NCBI RefSeq assembly: GCF_047250385.1
Contig: NZ_JBLBVM010000042.1
Coordinates: 1 to 64,000, forward strand
Direction of reading: 5' to 3'
DNA length: 64,000 bases
DNA from: Glaciecola sp047250385
GTDB lineage: Bacteria; Pseudomonadota; Gammaproteobacteria; Enterobacterales; Alteromonadaceae
In this document: in pieces, positions 43,181-53,070 of the stretch
Position numbering within the stretch: position 1 is the first letter of the stretch
How the letters are laid out: every line of letters begins with the position of its first letter
Notes under the pieces: model-generated
What the model saw: the letters and a program-made list of their open reading frames with translations, nothing else
Told to the model about the DNA's origin: nothing
The model's database searches: none
Position numbers and translations under genes: made by a program

Positions 43181-45037
43181 TTAGGCTTGCTGCAGCTTCT
43201 CAGTAATTTCCTTGGCATATTCCGGAATAAAGCTGAATTTGACTTCTGTGCCGCCAGTTTCAACCCGCTCAATGCTCAAGCTTCCTTCCAAGTTACGGCT
43301 TCTTTCTTTCATAATTGCTAAACCATAATGGTTAAGCTTATTTGGATCGCCGGGAATACCCACGCCGTTATCTCGCACCGACAAAGTCACTTCCGAGAGA
43401 TTATTGCTTTCTATCGCGATAACAATTTTAGATCCTTGGGAATGATAAAACGCATTCTGTGTTGCTTCTCGAGCAATTTGCAATAAGTGAATTTCTTCTT
43501 GCGGCGTAAACGGAATGTTGCTGACCTGATAATCTAATTCAAACTCTATCGTTTCAGAGCGAGTTTTTAATTGTTCAATGGTTTGCTCAAGTGCTGCTTT
43601 AATACCTTGACCATCAAGTTTAAGCCTAAAGGTGGTCAGTAGCTCTCTAAGCTCGCTATATGCCGCGGCTAAGCCACCTTTTAATTCATCAACCACTTCT
43701 TCAATTTGTGCTTGTGCATTCTCTTTTTTCTGCAGCTTTTGCAGCATAGCTACCTGCATTTTCAAATACGATAAGGCTTGCGCAAGAGAATCATGTAATT
43801 CCCGGGCTATAACAGTTCTCTCGTTCATCAACGCCATACGACGGCTCTGTTCGAGTTGATGCTTCATACTTAAACCTGATGATATTTGTTCAGCCACAGC
43901 CTCAAATAATTGATGTTGCCAATCTTCTAAGGGTTTTCCTTGAGGTGGGTTGACACTAAAAACGCCATAATTTTCGCCATTATGGGTAAGTTGGTAGCGT
44001 AAATTGTTGCCAACATTTGGAAAAATTTCGTTGTGTTCAGTGCAATCGCCACACTGATGCTGAATACACTTTTCTGGTAAGTCCTTGCTAGCGCTAACAA
44101 GGTGTTCATAAGGACCATCACCCTGCACTGTCATTATACAGAGATCCAGATCTTCAATACCTGTCACGGTAGCGAGTTGTTCTAATACAGGCTGATAGTC
44201 TATTTTTGCAGGGTCTGAATTATTGAGTTTATTAGATATTTTATAGAGTAAATCTAAAGATTGATTGGAGCGCTGTAATCTTTGTGTTTTACGCTGCACT
44301 TGCCCCTCTAACTGACTTTGCGAACGATAAATAGAATCACTCATTTTATTAAATGTTTTAGCTAGAACTGCAAGTTCATCTTTACCACTATCATCAGCTC
44401 GCATCGTAAAGTCGCCACGGCTAATTTGATTAGCCACCATTATTAAACGAGACAGAGGGCGCTCAATGTGTCGATTTACGATAAGCATCGCAAAACCAAT
44501 TAACATTAAGGTAGAAAATAATGCCACGCTTTGTATTAGTCGAATTGTTGCGATATTTGCTTCTGCATGCTTTTGATAACTTAACACTAGCTCGTTTAAG
44601 GTTGTAACAAAGGCTTCAATTTGTCGATTTAACTCAACTTGTTCGTTTGGGTTTAAATTTGAGTTTGATGTTATCAAGGGCTTAATTTTAGTTTGCCATT
44701 GCGCGTTTATGATTTTAAGCAGTTCATCAGATTCTTCACCTGCCATTAATGCCTGTTTGTTAATCAGTACACCTGTCGTTAAATCATTTTCAAACTTTTC
44801 AATCATTTCCTGCAAGCGGGCAATATCTTCGTTAGATTTGCTTTCTGTTTGGGCATAGCTTGCCATTCGAAAACTTTGCATACGCAAAGAACCCGCAGTG
44901 TTGATGGACGCCGCATCATTTTGTGCACCATCACTGATAAATACAGAACTGAACATACTCGCAATTGCCATAAAACTCACAAGGAACATGAGGCCTGCAA
45001 TTTTGAACACGGTAGAATGAAAGAAATTCTTTATCAT
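43181..45037 (-). CDS. narX: Nitrate/nitrite sensor histidine kinase NarX
   Basis: NarX phosphorylates NarL when nitrate binds its periplasmic domain. The 618-residue protein has two transmembrane helices (about 10-35 and 165-187). Between them is the P-box-like INTAGSLRMQSFRMA, which carries the nitrate-contacting Arg. A HAMP domain follows, then a cysteine-bearing central module (KCIQHQCGDC) and the HisKA_3 kinase with His415 in RELHDSLAQALSYLK. The ATP-binding module has RDNGVGIPG. It diverges from narG. The partner narL lies about 8 kb away. Confidence 0.95.
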   Translation of the reverse strand: MIKNFFHSTVFKIAGLMFLVSFMAIASMFSSVFISDGAQNDAASINTAGSLRMQSFRMASYAQTESKSNEDIARLQEMIEKFENDLTTGVLINKQALMAGEESDELLKIINAQWQTKIKPLITSNSNLNPNEQVELNRQIEAFVTTLNELVLSYQKHAEANIATIRLIQSVALFSTLMLIGFAMLIVNRHIERPLSRLIMVANQISRGDFTMRADDSGKDELAVLAKTFNKMSDSIYRSQSQLEGQVQRKTQRLQRSNQSLDLLYKISNKLNNSDPAKIDYQPVLEQLATVTGIEDLDLCIMTVQGDGPYEHLVSASKDLPEKCIQHQCGDCTEHNEIFPNVGNNLRYQLTHNGENYGVFSVNPPQGKPLEDWQHQLFEAVAEQISSGLSMKHQLEQSRRMALMNERTVIARELHDSLAQALSYLKMQVAMLQKLQKKENAQAQIEEVVDELKGGLAAAYSELRELLTTFRLKLDGQGIKAALEQTIEQLKTRSETIEFELDYQVSNIPFTPQEEIHLLQIAREATQNAFYHSQGSKIVIAIESNNLSEVTLSVRDNGVGIPGDPNKLNHYGLAIMKERSRNLEGSLSIERVETGGTEVKFSFIPEYAKEITEKLQQA

Positions 45038-45115
45038 TTATTACCCATCGTTGTTTATTCCCGAATCTAAAGTGATACCTACAAAGAATAACAAGCTTAT
45101 TTTAAAATCACCTTT

Positions 45116-45188
45116 TTGATTCTCATCAGTCTATACCCCTTTAAACCAAAGGAAAAGTCATAAAACCCAGTCTACCTCTTTGGTGGTA
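45116..45188. promoter_or_regulatory. narX / narG regulatory region: FNR-like and NarL-like sites
   Basis: TTGATTCTCATCAG (45116-45129) matches the FNR consensus TTGAT-N4-ATCAA at nine of ten positions. NarL heptamer TACCCCT is at 45134-45140, and a 7-2-7 site TACCTCT-TT-GGTGGTA lies at 45173-45188. The FNR site is about 190 bp before the narG GTG and 79 bp before the narX start, so either gene could be its target. Confidence 0.65.
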
Positions 45189-45322
45189 CTCCGTGTTGAG
45201 AGCACCATTTTGACCCTCTTGTTTACCACATAAATATCGACTTTAATCCAGCTATAGCTTGAATTTGCGGCAATTTACCACCCGGGAAAATTGCTGTAAT
45301 CATATTAACCAAGGAGTCTGGC

Positions 45323-48300
45323 GTGAGTCACTTTTTAGACAGATTGCAGTTTTTTAAACGCAAAGAAGAATCGTTTTCTGATGGTCATGGCGTAACAACT
45401 GAAGAAAACCGAGATTGGGAAGATGGTTATCGCCGTCGCTGGCAGCACGATAAAGTTGTGCGCTCAACTCATGGTGTTAACTGTACTGGATCTTGCAGTT
45501 GGAAGATCTATGTGAAGGATGGTTTAGTTACGTGGGAAACTCAGCAGACTGATTACCCTCGCACACGTCCAGACTTGCCTAATCATGAGCCTCGTGGCTG
45601 TCCTCGTGGCGCTAGCTACTCGTGGTATATTTATAGCGCGAACCGTTTAAAGCATCCTAAAATTCGTAAGCGCTTAGTCAAACTATGGCGTGCTGCAAAA
45701 CTTGAACACAAAGACCCCGTTAAAGCATGGGGCTCTATTGTAGAAGATCCAGCCAAAGCAAAAGAATATAAACAACAACGCGGTTTAGGCGGATTTGTTC
45801 GTGCTAACTGGAAAGAAGTAAACGAAATCATTGCTGCTTCAAACGTTTATACAACAAAAACTTATGGACCAGATCGTATCGCAGGCTTTTCTCCTATTCC
45901 TGCAATGTCCATGGTGTCATATGCAGCAGGCGCGCGTTACTTATCACTCATTGGCGGTAACTGTTTAAGTTTCTACGACTGGTATTGCGATCTTCCACCC
46001 GCTTCGCCACAAGTTTGGGGTGAGCAAACTGATGTCCCGGAATCAGCTGATTGGTATAACTCAAACTACATAATTTGCTGGGGCTCTAACGTTCCGCAAA
46101 CAAGAACACCAGATGCGCATTTCCTAACAGAAGTACGCTATAAAGGCACAAAAGTAATCGGTATCACACCAGATTACTCTGAAGTAGCTAAATTGACAGA
46201 TCAATGGCTAGCACCGAAACAAGGTACTGATGCTGCTCTCGCAATGGCCTTCGGACATGTTATTTTAAAAGAGTTCCATCTAGAAAACCCTTCTGAGTAT
46301 TTCACAGACTATGTGAAACGTTACACTGACTTCCCGGTATTGGTAATGTTAGACAAAGCAGAAGATGGCAGCCTATACCAAGGTCGTTTCTTACGCGCTT
46401 CAGACTTACAACAAAATCTTGGCCAAGAAAACAATCCCGAATGGAAAACCATTTCCATCAATGACGTGGATGGTGAGTTAGTTTCGCCAACGGGTTCTGT
46501 TGGTTACCGCTGGGGTGAAAAAGGCAAGTGGAACATTACGCAAACCGATGGTAAATCGGGTGACAAGCTTGATTTACGCGTTAGTCTGAAAGGCTCACAT
46601 GACGAGTTAGTGAATGTCTCCTTCCCTTACTTTGGTGGTGCAGAGCACGAATTTGGTTATTTCCAAAACACCGAACATGACGACATTTTGCCACGTAAAG
46701 TACCGGCTAAGAAACTGACACTTGCTGATGGATCAGAAGTGTATGTTGCAACAGTGTTTGACTTAACGCTTGCTAACTATGGCGTTGATAACGGCTATGA
46801 TGATGCGAATGTTGCTTCAAGCTACGATGACGACATTCCATACACACCAGCATGGCAGGAACAAATCACTGGCGTACCTCGTTCAGAAGTCATCAAAATC
46901 GCTCGTGAATTTGCTGACAACGCAAACAAAACACGCGGTCGCTCCATGATTATCGTGGGTGCTGGTATGAACCACTGGTATCACATGGATATGAACTATC
47001 GTGGTTTGATTAACATGCTAATGATGTGCGGTTGTGTTGGTCAAAGTGGTGGCGGTTGGGCTCACTATGTGGGTCAAGAAAAACTGCGTCCTCAAACAGG
47101 TTGGCAGCCATTAGCATTTGGTACTGATTGGCAGCGTCCGCCTCGCCACATGAACGGTACTTCATTCTTCTATAACCATTCTAGCCAATGGCGTTACGAA
47201 AAATTAGAAATGACGGAAGTTATTTCCCCCATGGCAAACAAAGAGAAATGGGCTGGCTCTATTATTGACTTCAATTCCAGAGCAGAACGCATGGGTTGGT
47301 TACCTTCAGCGCCTGCATTCGGTATGAACCCATTACAACTTTGTAAAGATGCTGAAGCTGCTGGTAAATCACCAAAAGATTATGCTGTTGAGCAGCTTAA
47401 ATCTGGCGATTTGAACTTTGCATGCATTGAGCCTGAGAACCCTAAAAACTTCCCTCGCAACATGTTTATCTGGCGTTCAAACTTGCTTGGCTCATCGGGT
47501 AAAGGTCATGAATACATGCTTCGCCATTTACTAGGCACCAAGCATGGTTTGCTAGGTAAAGATCTGGGTGAGCAAGGCGGTAAAATGCCTGAAGATGTGA
47601 AATGGGTAGACGAAGCGGCGGAGGGTAAAGTGGACTTGTTAGTCACTCTCGACTTTAGAATGTCCACCACCTGCTTGTACTCAGATATTGTTCTTCCTAC
47701 CGCGACTTGGTATGAAAAAGACGATTTGAATACATCTGATATGCATCCGTTTATTCACCCATTAAGTGCCGCGGTAGATCCAGTTTGGGAATCTCGCTCT
47801 GATTGGGAAATTTTCAAAGGCATCGCCAAAGCATTTTCGGATATGACTGAAGGTCACCTAGGTGTTGAAAAAGACTTAGTGTCTGTTCCAATTCTGCATG
47901 ATACGCCTGCTGAAATAGCGCAACCATTTGGCGTAAAAGCTTGGTGGAAAGGCGAATGCGACCTCATTCCTGGTGTAACAGCACCGAATTTTGTGGAAGT
48001 CGAGCGTGATTATCCAAATACTTATGCTCGCTTCACTTCGGTTGGCCCATTGTTGGAAAAACTAGGTAATGGTGGCAAAGGCATTAACTGGAACACCGAC
48101 AATGAAGTCAAATTCTTAGGCGAACTCAATCGCACACATACTAAGGAAGGCGCAAATAAAGGTCGTCCAAAAATTGAATCTGCAATTGATGCATGTGAAG
48201 TGATCTTGTCACTTGCTCCGGAAACAAATGGCCAAGTAGCGGTGAAAGCTTGGGAAGCCCTCGGTGAGTTTACTGGCCTCGACCATACTCACTTAGCAAA

Positions 48301-49135
48301 AGCCAAAGAAGAGGAAAAAATCCGCTTTCGCGATGTGCAAGCACAACCAAGAAAAATCATCAGTTCGCCAACTTGGTCCGGTCTTGAAGATGAGCATGTC
48401 TCTTACAATGCAGGCTATACCAACGTGCACGAGATGATCCCTTGGAGAACCGTCACAGGCCGCCAACAGTTCTATCAAGATCACGAATGGATGCGCGATT
48501 TCGGCGAAACAATGTGTGTTTATAAGCCACCCATTAATTTGAAAACCGTTAAACCGATAATGAACTCGGATCCAAACGGAAACAAAGAAATTGCACTTAA
48601 CTTTTTAACACCACACCAGAAATGGGGGATTCACAGTACCTATTCTGACAACTTACTCATGCTTACGCTGTCACGAGGCGGCCCCATCGTTTGGATTTCT
48701 GAAGCAGATGCTAAACGTGCTGATATTGTTGATAACGACTGGATTGAAGTGTTCAACGTCAACGGTGCTATCGCTGCTCGTGCGGTTGTTTCACAACGTG
48801 TGCCTGAAGGCGTCAGCATGATGTATCACGCACAAGAACGCATTGTTAACATACCTGGCTCACAAATGACCAAGACGCGTGGTGGTATTCATAACTCGGT
48901 AACGCGTTGTGTCATGAAACCGACTCACATGATAGGTGGTTATGCTCAGCAATCTTACGGCTTTAACTACTACGGCACAGTCGGCTGTAACCGCGATGAA
49001 TTCGTTGTAGTACGTAAAATGGCGAAAGTCGATTGGCTTGACGAAGACAGTGTCGATCAAGGTAGCGATGAATTTAACAGTGCTGTTAATAATACTCTTA
49101 ATACTGTTCCTAATAATTCCAAGGCGGAGAGCTAA
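45323..49135 (+). CDS. narG: Respiratory nitrate reductase alpha subunit NarG
   Basis: NarG is the cytoplasm-facing Mo-bisMGD catalytic subunit that reduces nitrate to nitrite. The 1270-residue protein has the FS0 cluster ligands in STHGVNCTGSCSWK with the fourth Cys in RGCPRG. The Mo-ligand Asp is in SFYDWYCDLPPASPQ. Further signatures are WGSNVPQTRTPDAH, TWYEKDDLNTSD and the C-terminal molydopterin-binding domain. No twin-arginine signal is present, as usual for NarG. It starts at a GTG with the site AAGGAG seven bases before it. It is the first gene of narGHJI. Confidence 0.98.
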   Translation: MSHFLDRLQFFKRKEESFSDGHGVTTEENRDWEDGYRRRWQHDKVVRSTHGVNCTGSCSWKIYVKDGLVTWETQQTDYPRTRPDLPNHEPRGCPRGASYSWYIYSANRLKHPKIRKRLVKLWRAAKLEHKDPVKAWGSIVEDPAKAKEYKQQRGLGGFVRANWKEVNEIIAASNVYTTKTYGPDRIAGFSPIPAMSMVSYAAGARYLSLIGGNCLSFYDWYCDLPPASPQVWGEQTDVPESADWYNSNYIICWGSNVPQTRTPDAHFLTEVRYKGTKVIGITPDYSEVAKLTDQWLAPKQGTDAALAMAFGHVILKEFHLENPSEYFTDYVKRYTDFPVLVMLDKAEDGSLYQGRFLRASDLQQNLGQENNPEWKTISINDVDGELVSPTGSVGYRWGEKGKWNITQTDGKSGDKLDLRVSLKGSHDELVNVSFPYFGGAEHEFGYFQNTEHDDILPRKVPAKKLTLADGSEVYVATVFDLTLANYGVDNGYDDANVASSYDDDIPYTPAWQEQITGVPRSEVIKIAREFADNANKTRGRSMIIVGAGMNHWYHMDMNYRGLINMLMMCGCVGQSGGGWAHYVGQEKLRPQTGWQPLAFGTDWQRPPRHMNGTSFFYNHSSQWRYEKLEMTEVISPMANKEKWAGSIIDFNSRAERMGWLPSAPAFGMNPLQLCKDAEAAGKSPKDYAVEQLKSGDLNFACIEPENPKNFPRNMFIWRSNLLGSSGKGHEYMLRHLLGTKHGLLGKDLGEQGGKMPEDVKWVDEAAEGKVDLLVTLDFRMSTTCLYSDIVLPTATWYEKDDLNTSDMHPFIHPLSAAVDPVWESRSDWEIFKGIAKAFSDMTEGHLGVEKDLVSVPILHDTPAEIAQPFGVKAWWKGECDLIPGVTAPNFVEVERDYPNTYARFTSVGPLLEKLGNGGKGINWNTDNEVKFLGELNRTHTKEGANKGRPKIESAIDACEVILSLAPETNGQVAVKAWEALGEFTGLDHTHLAKAKEEEKIRFRDVQAQPRKIISSPTWSGLEDEHVSYNAGYTNVHEMIPWRTVTGRQQFYQDHEWMRDFGETMCVYKPPINLKTVKPIMNSDPNGNKEIALNFLTPHQKWGIHSTYSDNLLMLTLSRGGPIVWISEADAKRADIVDNDWIEVFNVNGAIAARAVVSQRVPEGVSMMYHAQERIVNIPGSQMTKTRGGIHNSVTRCVMKPTHMIGGYAQQSYGFNYYGTVGCNRDEFVVVRKMAKVDWLDEDSVDQGSDEFNSAVNNTLNTVPNNSKAES

Positions 49136-49137
49136 TC

Positions 49138-50670
49138 ATGAAAGTAAGAGCTCAAATCGGCATGGTGCTTAACCTAGATAAATGCATAGGTTGTCACACT
49201 TGCTCAGTTACTTGTAAAAATGTTTGGACCTCGCGCGAAGGTGTTGAATATGCGTGGTTTAATAACGTTGAAACCAAACCAGGTATTGGCTACCCGAAAG
49301 AATGGGAAAACCAAGAGAAATGGAACGGAGGCTGGAAACGTCAAGCAGACGGTAAATTAACACCGAAACAAGGTGGTAAGTTACGTATTCTCGCTAACAT
49401 TTTTGCCAACCCAGATTTGCCCGGTATTGATGATTACTACGAACCCTTTGATTTTGATTATCAGCACTTGCACAAAGCAGGCGAAAGCAAGCATCAACCC
49501 GTTGCTAGACCACGCTCACTTATTACAGGTAAGCGCATGGAAAAAATTGAATGGGGTCCTAACTGGGAAGAAATTCTAGGAACGGAGTTTTCAAAACGCC
49601 GTGCCGATTCCAACTTCAATCAAATACAAGCTGATATGTATGGTGAGTTTGAAAAGACCTTCATGATGTATTTGCCACGTTTGTGTGAACATTGCATCAA
49701 CCCAGCGTGTGTTGCTTCATGCCCATCTGGCGCAATTTATAAGCGTGAAGAAGACGGTATTGTATTAATCGACCAAGACAAATGTCGCGGTTGGAGAATG
49801 TGTGTTAGCGGTTGCCCTTACAAAAAGATCTACTACAACTGGAAAACCGGAAAATCTGAGAAATGTATTTTCTGCTACCCAAGAATAGAAGCGGGTCAAC
49901 CTACTATTTGTTCAGAAACATGCGTAGGCCGTATTCGTTACTTAGGTGTCATGCTTTATGACGCAGATCGTGTTCAAGAAGCAGCATCTGTTGCAAACGA
50001 CAAAGATCTGTATCAAGCACAATGCGACATTTTCTTAGACCCATTTGATGAAGCTGTTCAAGAAGCTGCACGTAAAGAAGGGATACCTGATGCATGGTTG
50101 AAATCAGCTCAAGAATCTCCGGTTTACAAAATGGCAATGGACTGGAAAGTGGCTTTACCACTACACCCAGAGTACAGAACGTTGCCGATGGTTTGGTATG
50201 TACCGCCACTAAGCCCAATTCAAAATGCAGTTGCGGCGAATAAAGTGCCGATGAAGGGCGTTTTCCCTGACCTGAAGTCTTTACGTATACCAATGAAATA
50301 CCTTGCGAACATGTTAACTGCAGGTGATGAAGCGCCGGTTGAACGTGCACTAGAACGCATGATGGCTATGCGCATATTTAAACGTTCTCAACAAGTGGAT
50401 GGCGAAGTGAACCTTGAGGCACTTGAGCAAGCTGGTATCACTGAGGATCAAGTTGAAGAGATGTATCGTTACATGGCCTTAGCGAATTACGAAGATCGTT
50501 TCGTCATTCCAACTAGCCACAAAGCTTATGCAGAAGATGCCTATGACATGAAATCAGGTTGTGGTTTCACCTTCGGTAACGGATGTAGCAGCGGTGATAG
50601 CGAGTCAGATTTGTTCGGTAGTAAAAAGCAAACCGTTCGCCAAGTTATTCCAGTTGAGGTACAAGACTAA
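49138..50670 (+). CDS. narH: Respiratory nitrate reductase beta subunit NarH
   Basis: NarH carries four Fe-S clusters that pass electrons from NarI to NarG. The 510-residue protein has ferredoxin motifs CIGCHTCSVTCKNVW, CEHCINPACVASCPSG, CRGWRMCVSGCPYKK and CIFCYPR...CSETCVG. The tryptophan in CRGWRMC replaces a cluster ligand, as in E. coli NarH, giving a [3Fe-4S] cluster. The ATG follows narG by 2 bp, and the stop overlaps narJ. Confidence 0.98.
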   Translation: MKVRAQIGMVLNLDKCIGCHTCSVTCKNVWTSREGVEYAWFNNVETKPGIGYPKEWENQEKWNGGWKRQADGKLTPKQGGKLRILANIFANPDLPGIDDYYEPFDFDYQHLHKAGESKHQPVARPRSLITGKRMEKIEWGPNWEEILGTEFSKRRADSNFNQIQADMYGEFEKTFMMYLPRLCEHCINPACVASCPSGAIYKREEDGIVLIDQDKCRGWRMCVSGCPYKKIYYNWKTGKSEKCIFCYPRIEAGQPTICSETCVGRIRYLGVMLYDADRVQEAASVANDKDLYQAQCDIFLDPFDEAVQEAARKEGIPDAWLKSAQESPVYKMAMDWKVALPLHPEYRTLPMVWYVPPLSPIQNAVAANKVPMKGVFPDLKSLRIPMKYLANMLTAGDEAPVERALERMMAMRIFKRSQQVDGEVNLEALEQAGITEDQVEEMYRYMALANYEDRFVIPTSHKAYAEDAYDMKSGCGFTFGNGCSSGDSESDLFGSKKQTVRQVIPVEVQD

Positions 50671-51407
50671 TGAAAATACTCAGTATTTTGTCCCGACTCA
50701 TCGACTACCCGAGCGATGTTTTATATGCGCATGGCAAGGAGATTTCAGATCTCATTGCCAATGATAATAATCTAAATGAATCTGACAAAACCGCCCTACT
50801 TGCTTTTGTAGAGCAACGTTTTGGTGACAGTTTGTTAGATTGGCAATCTGATTACGACGGCTTGTTTGAGCGCGGCCGTTCGCTCTCTTTGCTCATTTAT
50901 GAACATATTCATGGTGAGTCTAGGGATCGTGGTCAAGCCATGGTCGATTTGCTAGAGCAATACAAAGCCGCAGGCTTGGATATTGGTGTTAGAGAATTAC
51001 CTGATTACATCCCTTTGTTCTTAGAGTTTGTTAGCACCCAGGGTGACGACAACGCCAAAGGTTGGTTGCAGGACATCGCACCTATCTTAGCCCTTCTAAC
51101 AGTTCGACTAGAGAAACGTGAATGTAATTACAGTGCCATCTTCAATTCACTCGTTAATTTAAGTGAAATGGAAGTTGACTTGGATGCTTTGCGTGAACAA
51201 GTCAAAGATGAGAAGCGCGACGACACCAAAAAAGCCCTCGATAAAGTGTGGGAAGAAGAAGCAGTTACCTTTGGTGGCGATGCCGTCAACGGTGGATGCC
51301 CAAGCAACACATCGAAGCCGTCTGAAACGCAACGTCGCGATCAAGATGTGCCCATCCAGTTTATAGACGCAGCCAACAAGCTGAACAACGAAAGTGTAAG
51401 GAGCTAG
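50670..51407 (+). CDS. narJ: Nitrate reductase molybdenum cofactor assembly chaperone NarJ
   Basis: NarJ is a soluble chaperone that helps insert the Mo cofactor and Fe-S cluster into NarG and holds NarGH until membrane attachment. The 245-residue protein is helical, with the TorD-like segments SRLIDYPSD, LFERGRSLSLLIYEHIHGESRDRGQAM and ELPDYIPLFLEF. The tail is hydrophilic and lysine rich. TAATG at the narH end gives a one-base overlap. Confidence 0.95.
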   Translation: MKILSILSRLIDYPSDVLYAHGKEISDLIANDNNLNESDKTALLAFVEQRFGDSLLDWQSDYDGLFERGRSLSLLIYEHIHGESRDRGQAMVDLLEQYKAAGLDIGVRELPDYIPLFLEFVSTQGDDNAKGWLQDIAPILALLTVRLEKRECNYSAIFNSLVNLSEMEVDLDALREQVKDEKRDDTKKALDKVWEEEAVTFGGDAVNGGCPSNTSKPSETQRRDQDVPIQFIDAANKLNNESVRS

Positions 51408-51409
51408 TC

Positions 51410-52093
51410 ATGGAATTTATCAATACCTTATTTTTTGGGATCTACCCATACGTAGCTCTTGGTGTTTTCCTGCTGGGCAGCTTGGTTAGATATGACCGAG
51501 AGCAATACACTTGGAAGACAGGCTCTAGTCAAATGCTCAGCAGTAAGAACTTCCGTATAGCGAGCATATTGTTTCATGTGGGTATCATTATGATACTGAT
51601 GGGCCACTTCGCTGGCTTAGTATTACCTTATGAGCTGTGGCATGCGCTTGGTATTACTATGGCGGCTAAGCAAATCATAGCGATGGGTGTGGGTGGTTTC
51701 TTTGGTGTCCTGTGTTTTATCGGTTTGACAATGTTAGTTTATCGCCGCTTATTCGACCCTAGAATAAAAGCGACAAGCAGTAAAATGGATACCTCAATTC
51801 TATTACTCATATACCTGCAGTTAATCATTGGTATGTTTACGATATTTATCTCTGCAGGTCATATGGATGGCTCAGTGATGTACAACCTAATGAGCTGGTC
51901 AAGATATTTACTAACCCTGCGTCCAGTTGAAGCTGTTGAATATATTTCTAGCGTACATTGGCTATACAAAATGCACGTTACTTTGGGTATTACATTGTTT
52001 GTTTTATTCCCATTTAGTCGACTTGTGCATATCTGGAGTGTTCCAGTGCAGTACATACGCAGAAACTACCAAATCGTTCGTCAGAAAAGTTAA
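51410..52093 (+). CDS. narI: Respiratory nitrate reductase gamma subunit NarI
   Basis: NarI is the five-helix membrane cytochrome b that takes electrons from quinol. The 227-residue protein has histidines that fit the four heme ligands (FHVGIIMILMGHFAG in the first pair, SSVHWLYKMHVTLG and RLVHIWSVP in the second). It starts 2 bp after the narJ stop and closes the enzyme operon. Confidence 0.96.
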   Translation: MEFINTLFFGIYPYVALGVFLLGSLVRYDREQYTWKTGSSQMLSSKNFRIASILFHVGIIMILMGHFAGLVLPYELWHALGITMAAKQIIAMGVGGFFGVLCFIGLTMLVYRRLFDPRIKATSSKMDTSILLLIYLQLIIGMFTIFISAGHMDGSVMYNLMSWSRYLLTLRPVEAVEYISSVHWLYKMHVTLGITLFVLFPFSRLVHIWSVPVQYIRRNYQIVRQKS

Positions 52094-52127
52094 TAGAGAG
52101 TCATTGAGAGCCAAGGAAAATAAAGGT

Positions 52128-52190
52128 GTGAAAATGGGCAAGGACGCCAACTTTCTATCTCGTTCATTATTCGTGTTTAAGGAATCATAA
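52128..52190 (+). CDS. Possible 20-codon leader peptide before the parvulin gene
   Basis: A GTG (or ATG at 52134) after AAAGG opens a 20-codon frame encoding MKMGKDANFLSRSLFVFKES. It ends in TAATG and so overlaps the parvulin start. It may serve to couple translation. I cannot show it is expressed. Confidence 0.25.
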   Translation: MKMGKDANFLSRSLFVFKES

Positions 52191-52984
52191 TGTCACTTAC
52201 AAATACCCCTGACATTCTCGTAAACGGCAATGCAATACCTGCCTCAGCTATTGATGCTGAAGTTCAATATCATCCAGCTGAATCTCGTCGTCAAGCCATG
52301 GTTCAAGCGGCACAGTCACTCATTATTGCAGAGTTGATCGCGCAGAAAGCGCAAGAAAAAGGATTAACTGAGCAGGTTGATAGAGAACTTCTTGAAAAAG
52401 ATCCTGCGCTTATCGATTCATTATTCGATCAAGAAATATATGCGCCAGAAGCCACAGAGCATGAGTGCAAACGCTACTTTGAGGCAAATCCAGAGCAGTT
52501 TACGTCGTCCCCCTTAGTTGAAACCAATCATATTTTACTCGCAGCAGATCCTAAAGATTTAGAGCACCGAGCGGAAATGCTAGCAATTGCTGAGCAATTA
52601 ATAGAGCAGCTAAAGACGCGTGAAATCGGCTTTACAGAAGCTGCGCGAAAGTACTCAGTATGTCCATCAAAAGAGCAAGGTGGTAGCTTAGGACAATTGT
52701 CTACCGGTCAAACTGTGAGTGAGTTTGAACGCCAAGTGTTTGCTGCAGACTTAGGTTTGATGAGTACTCCTGTTGAATCAAGATTTGGTTATCACATTGT
52801 TGAAGTGATCAGAAAAATTGAAGGTAAGCCATTAACTTACGATTTAGTTGAAGACAAAATTCAAAAGTATTTGAACGATAAAGTGCACAGAAAGGCCATA
52901 TCACAATACTTACATCGTTTAGTTAGTGAAGCCGAAATCAAAGGTTTTGAGTTTAATATTGATGAGTCAATGTTAATGCAATAA
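52190..52984 (+). CDS. Parvulin-type peptidyl-prolyl isomerase of the nar operon
   Basis: This 264-residue cytosolic protein has no signal peptide. Residues about 100-215 form a PpiC/parvulin domain (VETNHILLAADP, FTEAARKYSVCPSKEQGGSLGQL, FGYHIVEVIRK). Helical regions flank it as in NifM-like proteins. Such genes often follow narGHJI and may help fold the reductase. The evidence here is domain and location. It starts 96 bp after narI with TAAGGAATCATA before it. Confidence 0.9.
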   Translation: MSLTNTPDILVNGNAIPASAIDAEVQYHPAESRRQAMVQAAQSLIIAELIAQKAQEKGLTEQVDRELLEKDPALIDSLFDQEIYAPEATEHECKRYFEANPEQFTSSPLVETNHILLAADPKDLEHRAEMLAIAEQLIEQLKTREIGFTEAARKYSVCPSKEQGGSLGQLSTGQTVSEFERQVFAADLGLMSTPVESRFGYHIVEVIRKIEGKPLTYDLVEDKIQKYLNDKVHRKAISQYLHRLVSEAEIKGFEFNIDESMLMQ

Positions 52985-52995
52985 CACGCCAACAC

Positions 52996-53025
52996 AACTA
53001 GGCATTTGCCGTCAAATGCCTAGTT
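52996..53025 (+). terminator. Strong hairpin after the parvulin gene
   Basis: AACTAGGCATTTG-ccgt-CAAATGCCTAGTT is a perfect 13-pair stem 11 bp past the stop. Only TTGC follows, so the T-tract is poor. It may dampen transcription of the next gene or protect the message. Confidence 0.6.
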
Positions 53026-53070
53026 TGCATTCCATTATAAACGCAAATAAACAGACAATAGCAGAGCTGT

